Positions 1-8,520 of a stretch of DNA of 64,000 bases are shown here, piece after piece. The first letter of the stretch is position 1; each line of letters starts with the position of its first letter. The notes beneath the pieces were generated by a model. That model saw only the letters and a list, made by a program, of their open reading frames with translations, was not told the DNA's origin and searched no databases. Source of the DNA: Trebonia sp050013875 (GTDB lineage Bacteria > Actinomycetota > Actinomycetes > Streptosporangiales > Streptosporangiaceae); NCBI GenBank assembly GCA_050013875.1, contig JBEKEK010000001.1, forward strand, positions 152,324 to 216,323, written 5' to 3'. A program made the translations under genes and the position numbers.

Positions 1-27
1 CGCAGCCACCGCCCGGCCTCCCGTCCG

Positions 28-339
28 TTACCCACCGAGCCGACGCCTGCCGTACCCATTAGCGGGGCGCTCCCGCGTCCGCGCCGGGCCGGGGTTGCCG
101 GGCGCCTGCGCGCCGTTGTTGGCGAACGCCTCGGCCGCCCCGACCCCGGCCCGGGCCCCCGCCCGCCACCAAGTGAGCGGGGGGAAGCCCTCGTCCACGG
201 CGTGGATCGCGGTGCACGACGGCAGTGCCGAGCCGCCCAGCCCGGAACTGGCGGCCGCGCAGTGCAGCAACGCGCGGCCGAGCGTCCAGCCGACGAACTT
301 CGGCCAACTGTCGGTGTACCGCTTCTCGCTAGCGTTCAC
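28..339 (-). CDS. hypothetical protein, 103 aa
   Basis: No family recognised. The GTG start was chosen because AAGGAG lies six bases upstream (346-351), which is better than the GTG at 363. The product is Ala/Gly-rich with a moderately hydrophobic stretch around residues 15-45 and a basic, Pro/Arg-rich C-terminus. It contains two Cys and no clear signal peptide. The stop is TAA. Nothing in the neighbourhood suggests a role; the next gene, a histidine kinase, is on the same strand 255 bp away. The good ribosome binding site is the main argument that it is real. Confidence 0.45.
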   Translation of the reverse strand: MNASEKRYTDSWPKFVGWTLGRALLHCAAASSGLGGSALPSCTAIHAVDEGFPPLTWWRAGARAGVGAAEAFANNGAQAPGNPGPARTRERPANGYGRRRLGG

Positions 340-473
340 CTCATGCTCCTTGTCGGCCAACACTGGCCTGCTAAGGCGCCCGCGCGCTGCCGGATGGGCC
401 GAGTTTCCCGTTCATCGCTGGATCCTGCATCGTTCTCAGAAACCGTGAATGAGATTCTCAGCGCATTTCAGGT

Positions 474-485
474 GATCGTACGATC
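474..485. promoter_or_regulatory. 12-bp perfect palindrome in the gap upstream of the 103-aa gene
   Basis: GATCGTACGATC is fully self-complementary and lies in the gap between the histidine kinase stop and the small hypothetical gene. It could be an operator for the leftward gene. Nothing else is visible between 340 and 594. Confidence 0.25.
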
Positions 486-594
486 CGGGTCTCCGCCCGT
501 CAAGGGTGCGCCCGCTCCCCCGCTGACCCGCGGCGTCCCGTTCCGTCCAAGAGATGGATCGAACGCACGCGTGGTAACTCCGGCAGCAGACCGC

Positions 595-1323
595 TTAACG
601 CCCGCCTGCGGCCTGGCCGTGCTCGGGCTCGAGTGGCAGCCGCGCGGTTATGTACGTCCCGGCCCCGGCCGCGCTGTGCAGGCGGATCGAGCCGCCCAGG
701 GCTTCGACGCGGTCGGTGAGGCCGGACAGGCCAGATCCGCTTGCCGGATCGGCTCCGCCGACGCCGTCGTCGCGGATCGAGAGCAGGAGGCTGCCGTCAC
801 CCGGGACCAGTGAAATCTCGATGCGCGAGGCCCGCGCATGCTTCATCGCGTTAGCCAGCGCCTCGGACGCGACATAGTACGCCGCGATCTCGACCGGCTC
901 GGGGTACCGCGCGTCCGTCGTGACATCAAGGTCGACCGGGACCTCGCAGCGGCGGGCAAGCGTCCGCAGAGCCGGACCGAGACCATGCTCGGAGAGAATC
1001 GCCGGGTGGATGCCGCGCGAGAGCTCCTGCAGTTCCGCCAGCGCGTCGGCCAATCCCGCCGCGATGCGGGACAGGTAGCCGCGCAGGTCACCGCGGTCGG
1101 CACCAACGTCGGCGGCCGCGGTGCGCGCGACCAGGCCAAGCGCGACCAGTCGCTGCTGTGTCCCGTCGTGCAGATCGCGCTCGATCCGGCGGCGGGCCTC
1201 GTCAGAAGCGGCGACGATCCGCCTGCGGGAGGCGGCCAGTTCACGCCGCAGCACCGCCTGCTCCTCGGCCAGCCGGGCCACCTCCCCGTCGAGGGGGTTC
1301 GCTCTGTCACCGACCGCGTTCAT
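595..1323 (-). CDS. orphan cytoplasmic sensor histidine kinase (NarL/LiaS-type)
   Basis: Two-component kinase of the HisKA_3 class. Residues 14-45 are predicted coiled coil. The H-box RRRIERDLHDGTQQR places the phospho-accepting His at about residue 52. The HATPase domain follows with an N-box (EALANAMKHA), G1 (DDGVGG) and G2 (GSGLSGL). No membrane segment or sensory domain precedes the dimerisation helix, so the protein of about 242 aa should be cytosolic. ATG at 1323 was taken as start; a GTG six codons upstream is equally open. No response regulator is adjacent. Two orphan receivers occur at about 16 kb, and all three genes share a sequence motif upstream, so they may form one pathway (inference). 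Confidence 0.85.
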   Translation of the reverse strand: MNAVGDRANPLDGEVARLAEEQAVLRRELAASRRRIVAASDEARRRIERDLHDGTQQRLVALGLVARTAAADVGADRGDLRGYLSRIAAGLADALAELQELSRGIHPAILSEHGLGPALRTLARRCEVPVDLDVTTDARYPEPVEIAAYYVASEALANAMKHARASRIEISLVPGDGSLLLSIRDDGVGGADPASGSGLSGLTDRVEALGGSIRLHSAAGAGTYITARLPLEPEHGQAAGGR

Positions 1324-1358
1324 ATGGTGACAATATCCCACGTTGGCGTGCGCCAGCC

Positions 1359-1390
1359 CTAGCCCTGATCGGCACCGGGATCGGCCGCTG
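1359..1390. promoter_or_regulatory. candidate shared regulatory motif upstream of the histidine kinase
   Basis: The sequence carries CTAGCC followed by GGCACCGGGATCGGCCGCT. Its second half matches 16 of 19 positions of the site at 17012-17030, and related GCTAGC...CCGG sequences lie upstream of two more regulatory genes (11617, 16201). It sits about 36 bp upstream of the kinase start, a distance compatible with a promoter or operator. Confidence 0.35.
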
Positions 1391-1437
1391 AACCCGCCGC
1401 GAGGTCGTTCAAGCAGTGCGCGAGGAAGGCAGCCGCC

Positions 1438-1505
1438 GCGGTCATCATCCGAACGCGGTGATCATCCGAACGCGGTCATCATCCGAACGCGGTGATCATC
1501 CGAAC
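1438..1505. repeat. 17-bp unit repeated four times (34-bp unit twice)
   Basis: The unit GCGGTCATCATCCGAAC alternates with GCGGTGATCATCCGAAC, giving two perfect 34-bp repeats. The last copy overlaps the final codons and stop of the leftward dehydrogenase gene, so the array looks like tandem amplification of that gene's 3' end. It may affect transcript termination. Confidence 0.9.
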
Positions 1506-2350
1506 GCAGTGGCCAGGCGGCGGTACAGGGACGGCGCGGTGACGTGGATCATGCCGGGAAACCGCGTCCAGCCGGGGATATAGACGTCGTCGCGGCCGGA
1601 AAGCACGGCCTCGCACATGGTGGCGGCCACCCGGGCGGCCGGCACCGGGCGCGGCCTCGAACGCAGATAGGGCGCGCCGCGACGGGCGAAGAACGGGGTG
1701 TCGGCCACGCCGATGACGACGTGCATGATCCGGACCCCGGTGCCGCGCAGCTCGTAGCGGAGCGCCTCGGCGAAGGCGCTGAGCCCCGCCTTGGCCGCGG
1801 AGTACACCGCCTCGCCGCCCACCCCCACGCTGCCGGCTATCGACCCCACCAGTACCACCTGACCCTGGCGGCGGGCCAGCATCTGCGGCAGCATGACCCG
1901 GACCAGCTCGACCGCCGAGACCAGGTCGACCATCAGGACCTCCTCCACCCGGCTCGGCGGCATCGCGCTGAACGGCCCGAACCAGCCGACCCCGGCCCCG
2001 GCCACCAGCAGGTCGACCCGGCCGGCCGCGTCCAGTGCCCGGGCCCCCAGCCGCCCGGCCGCGTCCGGTGCCGCCAGATCCTCCGGCAGCACCACCGCGG
2101 GCGATGCCGCCGACGAGGTGCAGGCCGCCACGTCCCGCAGGCGCCTCTCGTCCCGCCCGGACAGCAGCAGCCGCCAGCCCTCGGCGGCCAGGCAGCCCGC
2201 CAGGGCGGCGCCGATCCCTGACGACGCGCCAGTCACCAGGGCAACGCCGCCGGGCTGGACACCGCCGCGGGCCGGCCGCCGGGTAGCCAGCGCGGGTGCC
2301 GGGTGGGGTGAGGGAAAGGGCGAGCCGGCGTCTGCGGTGACGATGCCCAT
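1496..2350 (-). CDS. SDR family NAD(P)-dependent oxidoreductase
   Basis: Classical short-chain dehydrogenase/reductase of 284 aa. The Rossmann motif TGASSGIG is at residues 40-47, the catalytic Ser in GSIAG is near 170, and the YxxxK pair YSAAK is at 183-187. The N-terminus carries about 30 extra Pro/Ala-rich residues. ATG at 2350 was chosen because GAAAGAGG lies just upstream; longer starts have no ribosome binding site. Substrate cannot be inferred. The gene diverges from a small membrane-protein gene across a region with a strong palindrome (2452-2470) that probably controls one or both. Confidence 0.9.
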   Translation of the reverse strand: MGIVTADAGSPFPSPHPAPALATRRPARGGVQPGGVALVTGASSGIGAALAGCLAAEGWRLLLSGRDERRLRDVAACTSSAASPAVVLPEDLAAPDAAGRLGARALDAAGRVDLLVAGAGVGWFGPFSAMPPSRVEEVLMVDLVSAVELVRVMLPQMLARRQGQVVLVGSIAGSVGVGGEAVYSAAKAGLSAFAEALRYELRGTGVRIMHVVIGVADTPFFARRGAPYLRSRPRPVPAARVAATMCEAVLSGRDDVYIPGWTRFPGMIHVTAPSLYRRLATAFG

Positions 2351-2451
2351 GGGTACCTCTTTCCGACGACCAGCAGTGCTCCCTGCACGGTCACACGGCT
2401 TTTGGTGAGACGGCATCACATGCTTCAGGTGATTGAGTCACCGGCCGGCAA

Positions 2452-2470
2452 ATCACCAAGACTTGGTGAT
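2452..2470. promoter_or_regulatory. perfect 9-bp inverted repeat operator, ATCACC-N7-GGTGAT
   Basis: ATCACCAAG and CTTGGTGAT flank one base, giving an almost perfect dyad in the divergent gap. A weaker dyad, GGTGA-TTGAG-TCACC, lies just to the left (2428-2442). The same ATCACC-N7-GGTGAT pattern occurs upstream of the response regulator/catalase region at 15758, suggesting one regulator acts at both. Confidence 0.6.
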
Positions 2471-2575
2471 GTGAGCTCATCCATTCGGCCGTCAGGCTGT
2501 GCGGACATGAAGGCGGTGGCGGGCCGGGGCTGCGCCGCGGCCCGCCACGGCATCGTGCCAGCGAAAGGAAACGAC

Positions 2576-2704
2576 ATGGGGAAAGAAGCACGGACCGCGC
2601 TGCTGCTTGCTGCTTCCGCCTGCCTGCTCACCGTCATGGTCGAGTGGATCGTCGGGGAGCTGAGCTCGGACTTAGCTCTACCGGGCTCCCATCAGGGGAG
2701 CTAG
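2576..2704 (+). CDS. small membrane protein, 42 aa
   Basis: A short ORF with a good Shine-Dalgarno sequence (GAAAGGAAACGAC before ATG). The N-terminus is charged (MGKEAR), followed by one hydrophobic segment of about 20 residues (TALLLAASACLLTVMVEWIV) and a polar tail, as in a single-pass small membrane protein. It ends 74 bp upstream of the glycosyltransferase that opens the hopanoid-type operon and may be its first cistron. No family recognised. Confidence 0.5.
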   Translation: MGKEARTALLLAASACLLTVMVEWIVGELSSDLALPGSHQGS

Positions 2705-2778
2705 GTCAGCACGGCCCGGCCGCAGGGGGCGCCGGCCCAGGCGGACTCTGCGGCCGGGAGGCCGGCGCTGGAGGCGAT

Positions 2779-3912
2779 ATGACGAAGAACGCGGTGCTGC
2801 TTGGCGGGCCCCTGGGGCTCGGCCACGAGATGATGGCCCGCAGTTGCGCCGAGGTATTGCAGAGATCGGGGTGGCGTACCCGCAGCCTGGACTGCATGTC
2901 CCTGCTTGGGCCCTGGCGTGGCGGTGCCGGCGCGGGACTGTTCCACCGGCTGGTCGCCGTCCCCGGCCTCTACGACGGGCTGCACTTCGCCCACCTGCGG
3001 ACCGGCAGCCGGCTGGCTGATCTGATGGACCGCGCGGCCAGCGCCCGGCTGGTGCCGGCGCTCCGCGCCGAGCTCGACCGCGAGCCCGCCGACCTGGTCA
3101 TCAGCGTGTTCGCGACCGGTGCGTCGGCGGCGGCCAAGCTCAAGGCGGAGCTGCCCGGCCTGCGCACCGTGGTGCTCTGCACTGACGTGGCGGTGCACCG
3201 GATGTGGGTCGCCGAGGGAACCGACCTGTTCCTGGTGACCTCGCCCGCCGCGGCGGCATCGGTCCGGCGCTACCTGCCGCGGGCGGCGGTGGCGGTGGTG
3301 CCGCCGTCGGTCCGCGCCGCCTTCTACTCCGCTCCGACGCGGGAGCGGGCCAGGGCGGCGCTCGGTCTCCCGTGCGGGGACTTCACCGTGCTCGCCATGG
3401 ACAGCGGGTGGGGATTCGGCCCGCTGGCGGGAAGCGTGCGGGCGCTCGCCGAGGCCGGTGTACGGGTGCTGGCGGTAGCGGGCCGGGACCGCCGGATCGA
3501 GCGCCGGTTCCGGGAACTGGCCGCCGCCACGCCCCTGATCACCCCGTTCGGCTACACCGACCGGATTCCGGAGCTGATGGCCGCGGCCGACCTCGTCATC
3601 GCCCTGCCCGGCGCCACGACCTGCAGCGAGGCCCGGGTGGTGGGGCGCCAGCTGCTGCTGCTCGACGTCATGCCCGGGCATGGGCGTGACAACCTGCTGC
3701 ATGAGCTGGAGCTGGGGCGGGCACACGCGTGCGTTCCAACTCCTGAGGGGGTTACCGCCAGCGTGCTCGCGCTGCGGGACGAGAACATCAGCCAGGCACC
3801 TCCGGCTCCTCCGGCACCGCCCTGGGAGCCCGCCCTGGTGGCGGCCCTGAAGCGGATCGGCCTTGACCTGCGGCCTAGTGAAGAAGCACTGAGAGGAGCC
3901 GGATCCAGATGA
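2779..3912 (+). CDS. MGDG-synthase-like glycosyltransferase (GT28 type)
   Basis: A 377-aa GT-B enzyme. The N-terminal half resembles the monogalactosyldiacylglycerol synthase domain (GGPLGLGHEMMARSCAEVL; residues 7-170 approximately). The C-terminal half resembles glycosyltransferase family 28, with a nucleotide-sugar region near FGYTDRIPELMAAADLVI and PGATTCSEA. These enzymes move a sugar from a UDP donor to a membrane lipid at the cytoplasmic face. The ATG follows GGAGG. Its stop overlaps the hpnJ start (ATGA), so the two are translationally coupled. In proteobacterial hopanoid loci the sugar on bacteriohopanetetrol is added by HpnI, a GT2 enzyme; here a GT28 enzyme occupies that place, so a hopanoid acceptor is plausible but inferred. 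Confidence 0.8.
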   Translation: MTKNAVLLGGPLGLGHEMMARSCAEVLQRSGWRTRSLDCMSLLGPWRGGAGAGLFHRLVAVPGLYDGLHFAHLRTGSRLADLMDRAASARLVPALRAELDREPADLVISVFATGASAAAKLKAELPGLRTVVLCTDVAVHRMWVAEGTDLFLVTSPAAAASVRRYLPRAAVAVVPPSVRAAFYSAPTRERARAALGLPCGDFTVLAMDSGWGFGPLAGSVRALAEAGVRVLAVAGRDRRIERRFRELAAATPLITPFGYTDRIPELMAAADLVIALPGATTCSEARVVGRQLLLLDVMPGHGRDNLLHELELGRAHACVPTPEGVTASVLALRDENISQAPPAPPAPPWEPALVAALKRIGLDLRPSEEALRGAGSR

Positions 3913-5351
3913 TGCGCACGCTTTTCCTCAACCCTCCGTCGTATGCGGGTTTCGATGGCGGGGCCGGGGCCAGATACCAGGCCAAGCGGGAGATCCGGTC
4001 CTTCTGGTACCCGACCTGGCTGGCGCAGCCGGCGGCGATCGTGCCCGGCAGCAAACTGGTGGACGCCCAGGCGGCCGGGCTGAGCCTCGAGGACGTGGTG
4101 CCGCCCGCCCGCGATTACGAGCTGGCGGTGCTGCACACCAGCTCGCCCACGTTCCCCGGGGATGTGAAGGTAGCCGAGGCGCTGAAGGCGGTGAACCCGT
4201 CGCTGCTTGTCGGCATGGTCGGGGCGAAGGTGGCGGTGCAGCCCGCGCGCTCACTGGAGGCGTCGGCGGCCATTGATTTCGTGGCCAGGGAGGAGTTCGA
4301 CTTCACCGTCGCCGAGGTGGCCGAAGGGCGCCCGCTGGCCTCCATCGACGGTCTCAGCTACACCGGCGCGGCCGGGCAGGTCGTGCACAACCGCGACCGG
4401 GAGATCCTGCCGGACATGGACCGGCTGCCGTTCGTGACCCCGGTCTACCAGCGGGACCTGCGCATCGAGGACTACTACATCGGCTACCTGCGGCACCCCT
4501 ACCTGTCGCTGTACACCGGGCGGGGGTGCCGGTCGCGGTGCACGTTCTGCCTGTGGCCGCAGACCGTGGGCGGCCACCGGTACCGGACCCGCAGCGTCGA
4601 GCACGTCCTCGCCGAGGCGGCGCTCGCGCGTGAGCTGTTCCCGCAGATGAAGGAGCTGTTCTTCGACGACGACACGTTCACCGACGACCGGGGCCGGGCC
4701 GAGGCCATCGCCCGCGGGCTGGCCCGGCTCGGCATCACCTGGTCCTGCAACGCCAAGGCGAACGTGCCCCGCGAGACGCTCAAGGTGCTGCGGGACAACG
4801 GGCTGCGGCTGCTCCTGGTCGGCTACGAGTCCGGGAACCAGCAGATCCTGATCAACATCAAGAAGGGCCTGCGGGTGGACCGGGCCCGCCAGTTCGCGGC
4901 CGACTGCCGTGACCTGGGGATCACCGTGCACGGCACGTTCATCCTTGGCCTGCCAGGAGAGACCGAGGAAACCATCCAGGAGACGATCCGGTTCGCCCGC
5001 GAGGTCAACCCGCACAGCCTCCAGGTTTCCGTCGCCGCGCCCTATCCAGGCACCGAGCTGTACCGGCAGGCGGTTGAGCAGGGGTGGCTGCCCGAGGATG
5101 ACGACGGGGCCGCCCTGGTCAGCGAGGACGGCTCCCAGCTGGCGGCGCTGTCCTACCCGCACCTGCAGCACACCGAGATCCTGGACTCGGTGGACGCCTT
5201 CTACCGGCGGTTCTACTTCCGGGCCGGCAAGCTGGCGGAGATGTCGGCCGAGATGTTCCGCCGGCCCGAGATGGCCGCCCGCCGGATGCGCGAGGGCGCG
5301 GAGTTCGTGCGATTCCTGAACCGGCGCGTCCGCACCCCGGCCGCGCAGTGA
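3909..5351 (+). CDS. hpnJ: hopanoid biosynthesis B12-binding radical SAM protein HpnJ
   Basis: A 480-aa protein with an N-terminal cobalamin-binding-type domain followed by a radical SAM barrel. The [4Fe-4S] motif is CRSRCTFC at about residue 211. The N-terminus (RTLFLNPPSY, GFDGGAGARYQ, SFWYPTWLAQPAA) and the segment LHTSSPTFPGDVKVAEALK are what I recall of the HpnJ family, which converts bacteriohopanetetrol glucosamine to the cyclitol ether by ring contraction. Two adjacent Met codons (3909 and 3912) are possible starts, with GAGAGGAG upstream. It overlaps the glycosyltransferase by four bases and is followed after 40 bp by hpnR. The partners HpnI and HpnK are not in the window. Confidence 0.85.
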   Translation: MMRTLFLNPPSYAGFDGGAGARYQAKREIRSFWYPTWLAQPAAIVPGSKLVDAQAAGLSLEDVVPPARDYELAVLHTSSPTFPGDVKVAEALKAVNPSLLVGMVGAKVAVQPARSLEASAAIDFVAREEFDFTVAEVAEGRPLASIDGLSYTGAAGQVVHNRDREILPDMDRLPFVTPVYQRDLRIEDYYIGYLRHPYLSLYTGRGCRSRCTFCLWPQTVGGHRYRTRSVEHVLAEAALARELFPQMKELFFDDDTFTDDRGRAEAIARGLARLGITWSCNAKANVPRETLKVLRDNGLRLLLVGYESGNQQILINIKKGLRVDRARQFAADCRDLGITVHGTFILGLPGETEETIQETIRFAREVNPHSLQVSVAAPYPGTELYRQAVEQGWLPEDDDGAALVSEDGSQLAALSYPHLQHTEILDSVDAFYRRFYFRAGKLAEMSAEMFRRPEMAARRMREGAEFVRFLNRRVRTPAAQ

Positions 5352-5391
5352 GCAACGCCTGGTAACGGTCCTACGACGGAAGGCCAGCCTC

Positions 5392-6894
5392 ATGCGTGTC
5401 CTGCTCGTGCATCCAAGCGCGCTGATGTACTCGGAGATCTTCCTGCGGCTTGAGCCGCTCGGCCTGGAGCGGGTGGCCGCGGCGCTGCTGGCCGACGGCC
5501 ACGACGTCCGGCTGATGGATCTGCAGGTCTACCGGACGGCCGAGCTGGAACGGCAGGTGGCGGAGTTCCGGCCGGAAGCGGTCGGCTTCAGCCTGAACTA
5601 CCTGGCCAACGTCCCGGAAGTGGTGGACCTGGCCAAGCAGGTCAAGGTGGTGCTGCCGGGCTGTTTCGTCTTTGCGGGCGGCCACAGCGTTTCGTTCGTG
5701 GCCGAGCAGGTGCTCGGGCACTCCGGCGGCGCGATCGACGCCGTGCTCAAGGGCGAGGGCGAGACCGGGGCCCCCGCGCTGCTGGCGGCGCTCCCGGACC
5801 GGGCGCTGCGGGAGGTTCCCGGGGCGATCACCAAGGACGGATCGGGCCCGCCGCCGAGGATGCTGCACAGCCTGGACGATCCGCTTCCGGCCCGGCAGCT
5901 GGTCGGCCGCCGCCGCAAGTACTTCATCGGGGTGATGGACCCGGCCGCGTCCATCGAGTTCACCCGTGGCTGCCCCTGGAACTGCTCGTTCTGCAGCGCC
6001 TGGACCTTTTACGGCCGCAGCTACCGCCGCCTGTCCCCCGACGCCGCCGTCGAGGACATGGCCCGCATCGCCGAGCCGGGCGTGTTCATCGTCGATGACG
6101 TCGCCTTCATCAGGGCCGAGGACGGTGATGAGATCGCCCGCCAGCTCGAACGGCGCAACATCCGCAAGCAGTACTACCTGGAGACCCGCTGTGACGTGCT
6201 GCTCCGCAACGAAGAGGTGTTCCGCCGCTGGAAGCGGCTTGGCCTGAACTACATGTTCCTCGGCCTGGAGGCCCTCGATGAGGAGGGACTGGCCGCGTTC
6301 CGCAAGCGGACCACCCCGGCCATCAACAACAAGGCGCTTGAGGTGGCCCGGTCGATCGGATTGTCGGTGGCGATCAACATCATCGCCGACCCGGACTGGG
6401 ACGAGGCCCGGTTCGCGTTCGTCCGCGAGTGGGCGATGAGCGTCCCTGAGATCGTCAACATCACGGTCCAGACTCCGTATCCCGGAACGGAGACCTGGCT
6501 CACCGAGTCCCGGCGATTGACTACTCTTGATTACCGGCTGTTCGACGTCCAGCACGCGGTGCTACCAACCCGGCTGCCACTGCACCGGTTCTACGAGGAG
6601 CTGGTCAAGACCCAGGCGGTGCTGGCCCGCAAGCATCTGGGGGTGGCGGCGCTGGCCAAGACCAGCGGCATCGTGGCCAGGCAGCTGCTGCGTGGCCAGA
6701 CCAACTTCGCCAGGATGATCTGGAAGTTCAACACCGTCTACAACGCCGACCGGCAGTATTCCGAGCATCTGGAGGAGGCCAAGTATCTGCTGCCACCGCA
6801 GGCCGAGCTGGTACCGGGACAGGCTGGGAGGCCAACGGTGCCGCCGGACCGGAAGGAGCTGTTCGTTCATGTCCCGCTGCGGCAGCGAGCGTGA
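5392..6894 (+). CDS. hpnR: hopanoid C-3 methylase HpnR (B12-binding radical SAM)
   Basis: A 500-aa protein with a B12-binding domain (residues 1-130; GGHS segment near 98-101) and a radical SAM domain with CPWNCSFC at about residue 199. Family-specific stretches include RLEPLGLERVAAALLADGHD, GFSLNYLANVPEVVDLAKQ, RRKYFIGVMDPAASIEF and VNITVQTPYPGTETW. HpnR methylates hopanoids at C-3 of the A ring using SAM and methylcobalamin. The ATG follows GGAAGG. It forms an operon with the glycosyltransferase and hpnJ. No squalene-hopene cyclase lies in this window, so the substrate must come from elsewhere in the genome. Confidence 0.9.
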   Translation: MRVLLVHPSALMYSEIFLRLEPLGLERVAAALLADGHDVRLMDLQVYRTAELERQVAEFRPEAVGFSLNYLANVPEVVDLAKQVKVVLPGCFVFAGGHSVSFVAEQVLGHSGGAIDAVLKGEGETGAPALLAALPDRALREVPGAITKDGSGPPPRMLHSLDDPLPARQLVGRRRKYFIGVMDPAASIEFTRGCPWNCSFCSAWTFYGRSYRRLSPDAAVEDMARIAEPGVFIVDDVAFIRAEDGDEIARQLERRNIRKQYYLETRCDVLLRNEEVFRRWKRLGLNYMFLGLEALDEEGLAAFRKRTTPAINNKALEVARSIGLSVAINIIADPDWDEARFAFVREWAMSVPEIVNITVQTPYPGTETWLTESRRLTTLDYRLFDVQHAVLPTRLPLHRFYEELVKTQAVLARKHLGVAALAKTSGIVARQLLRGQTNFARMIWKFNTVYNADRQYSEHLEEAKYLLPPQAELVPGQAGRPTVPPDRKELFVHVPLRQRA

Positions 6895-6940
6895 TCCCGG
6901 CCCATGCATGAGCGTCCGCGCGCACCAGCGTTCCGGCTAA

Positions 6941-7588
6941 GTGGCTGCCGTGCCCGAGTGCCTGGAACTGCCGCGGCCGGCGCGGCTGCTGCGCACCGCC
7001 GGCTGGAACCTGTTCGAGTCGTTCGGGCTCCCGCTTGGCGGCTACGCTCTCGCCGCCTGGCTCTGGGGACGCAACGCGGGCGTGCTGGCCATGCTCGGCG
7101 CGATCTGGGTCACCGCTGGGATCCGCAAGCTGGTGACCGGGTCCATTCCCAGTCTGCTGACGATCGCGCTGATCGTGCTGACCGTCCAGGGGGTGGTGGC
7201 GGTGGCGACCGGCAACCTGTGGATCTTCCTGGTGCACTTCCCGCTGGCCAACCTCGGCCTGTGCATCCTTTTCGGGTACTCCGCGCGCGGGCACAGCCCG
7301 CTGGCCGAGAGACTGGCCGGGGAGGTGATCGGGCTGCGCTGCCCGGAGTGCTATCAAGCCAGCCTGCGCCCCTTCTTCCGGCGCGTCACCTGGCTATGGG
7401 CCGGCATTTTCCTGGCGCTTGCCGTCAGTCTCGGGGCGCTGCTCGCCACCGTCCCGATCGACACCTACGTGCTGATCTGGGCCGTTACCACCGTCGCGGC
7501 GATCGCGGCCGGAGTGGGCGCCTCGGTGCTGATGCTCCGGTCGGTGCTGCGCAGGCTCGGCATCGGCTTCCGCTTCGATAGACGATGA
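6941..7588 (+). CDS. polytopic membrane protein, VC0807-like
   Basis: A 215-aa protein with about five or six hydrophobic segments (residues about 25-60, 68-90, 95-120, 150-172, 175-200) and short polar loops. The layout, with an early FESFGLPLGGYALAAWLWG segment, resembles VC0807/intracellular-septation-like membrane proteins of unknown function. GTG at 6941 was taken as start; GTG at 6950 is possible. The stop overlaps the next start (ATGA), so it is coupled to the DMT transporter. Being in the same run as hpnR suggests a membrane-lipid role, but that is inference. Confidence 0.6.
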   Translation: MAAVPECLELPRPARLLRTAGWNLFESFGLPLGGYALAAWLWGRNAGVLAMLGAIWVTAGIRKLVTGSIPSLLTIALIVLTVQGVVAVATGNLWIFLVHFPLANLGLCILFGYSARGHSPLAERLAGEVIGLRCPECYQASLRPFFRRVTWLWAGIFLALAVSLGALLATVPIDTYVLIWAVTTVAAIAAGVGASVLMLRSVLRRLGIGFRFDRR

Positions 7589-8508
7589 ACACTCCGCTCG
7601 CCGTGGTGGCCGCCCTCGCCGCCGCGCTGGTCCTCGGAATATCGGCCGTCGCCGACCAGCGCAGTACCAAGCGCGTGCAACCAGGAAGGGCCGGGTCGCC
7701 GCGGATTGTGCTCGACCTGGTCCGGCAGCCGCTGTGGCTGATCGCCATCGGTGCGAACATCGTCGGGTTCGCCCTGCAGGTGGTGGCGCTCGATCTGGGC
7801 AGTCTGGCCCTGGTGCAGCCGCTCCTGGTCTGTGACCTGGTCTTTGCCGTGCTGATCTCCCGGTGGCTTGGCTACCGGCGAGGCGAACCGCTGCCCGGCG
7901 GCAGCCGCGGCCTGGTAGAGCTGCTGGCCGGAGTCAGCGCCGCGGCGATCGGCGTGGCCGGATTCCTGATCGCCGGTCGGCCTTCCGGCGGCCACGGGGA
8001 CCTCGGCTTCGGTGTGCTCATCCCGCTCGTCATCGGGCTGGTGGTGCTGGTGGGCGGGTGCTTGCTGCTGGCGGCGAGGAACCAGAAGCTGCGGCCGCTG
8101 GCGCTGGCGCTGGCCTGCGGTGTGAATTACGGGGTGGCGGCCTTCTCGATCAAGCTGGTGACCACCGAATTTGGCGGCGGCCCGGCCCATGTGCTCACCA
8201 ACTGGCCCATCTATGTCTTCGCGGTCGTCGGCCCGCTCGGCTTCATCTTCAACCAGAACGCCCTGCAGGCGGGCACGTTCCTGGCGCCGGTCCAGGCCAT
8301 CATCACCACCACCGACCCGGTCATCTCGATCGCGCTCGGCGTGCTGTGGCTGGGCGTCATGTTGCGCAGCAGCCCGGTGGCCATCTTCGGCCAGGTCGCC
8401 TCGCTGCTGCTGATGACCGCGGGGATCATCATCACCGCCCGCGTCGCCCCCCAGGCCACCGAGAGCGATCAGGCCGGGGCATCGCGCACGCAGACCGCTC
8501 GGGGATAG
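7585..8508 (+). CDS. DMT superfamily (EamA-like) transporter
   Basis: A 307-aa integral membrane protein with about nine or ten hydrophobic helices and no signal peptide. The order of helices and the conserved-looking C-terminal half (PVQAIITTTDPVISIALGVL) fit drug/metabolite transporters. Substrate is unknown. It is the last gene of the rightward run beginning with the glycosyltransferase and overlaps the preceding gene by four bases. Its 3' end faces a methyltransferase gene only 12 bp away. Confidence 0.75.
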   Translation: MNTPLAVVAALAAALVLGISAVADQRSTKRVQPGRAGSPRIVLDLVRQPLWLIAIGANIVGFALQVVALDLGSLALVQPLLVCDLVFAVLISRWLGYRRGEPLPGGSRGLVELLAGVSAAAIGVAGFLIAGRPSGGHGDLGFGVLIPLVIGLVVLVGGCLLLAARNQKLRPLALALACGVNYGVAAFSIKLVTTEFGGGPAHVLTNWPIYVFAVVGPLGFIFNQNALQAGTFLAPVQAIITTTDPVISIALGVLWLGVMLRSSPVAIFGQVASLLLMTAGIIITARVAPQATESDQAGASRTQTARG

Positions 8509-8520
8509 GTCCGGGACCGG

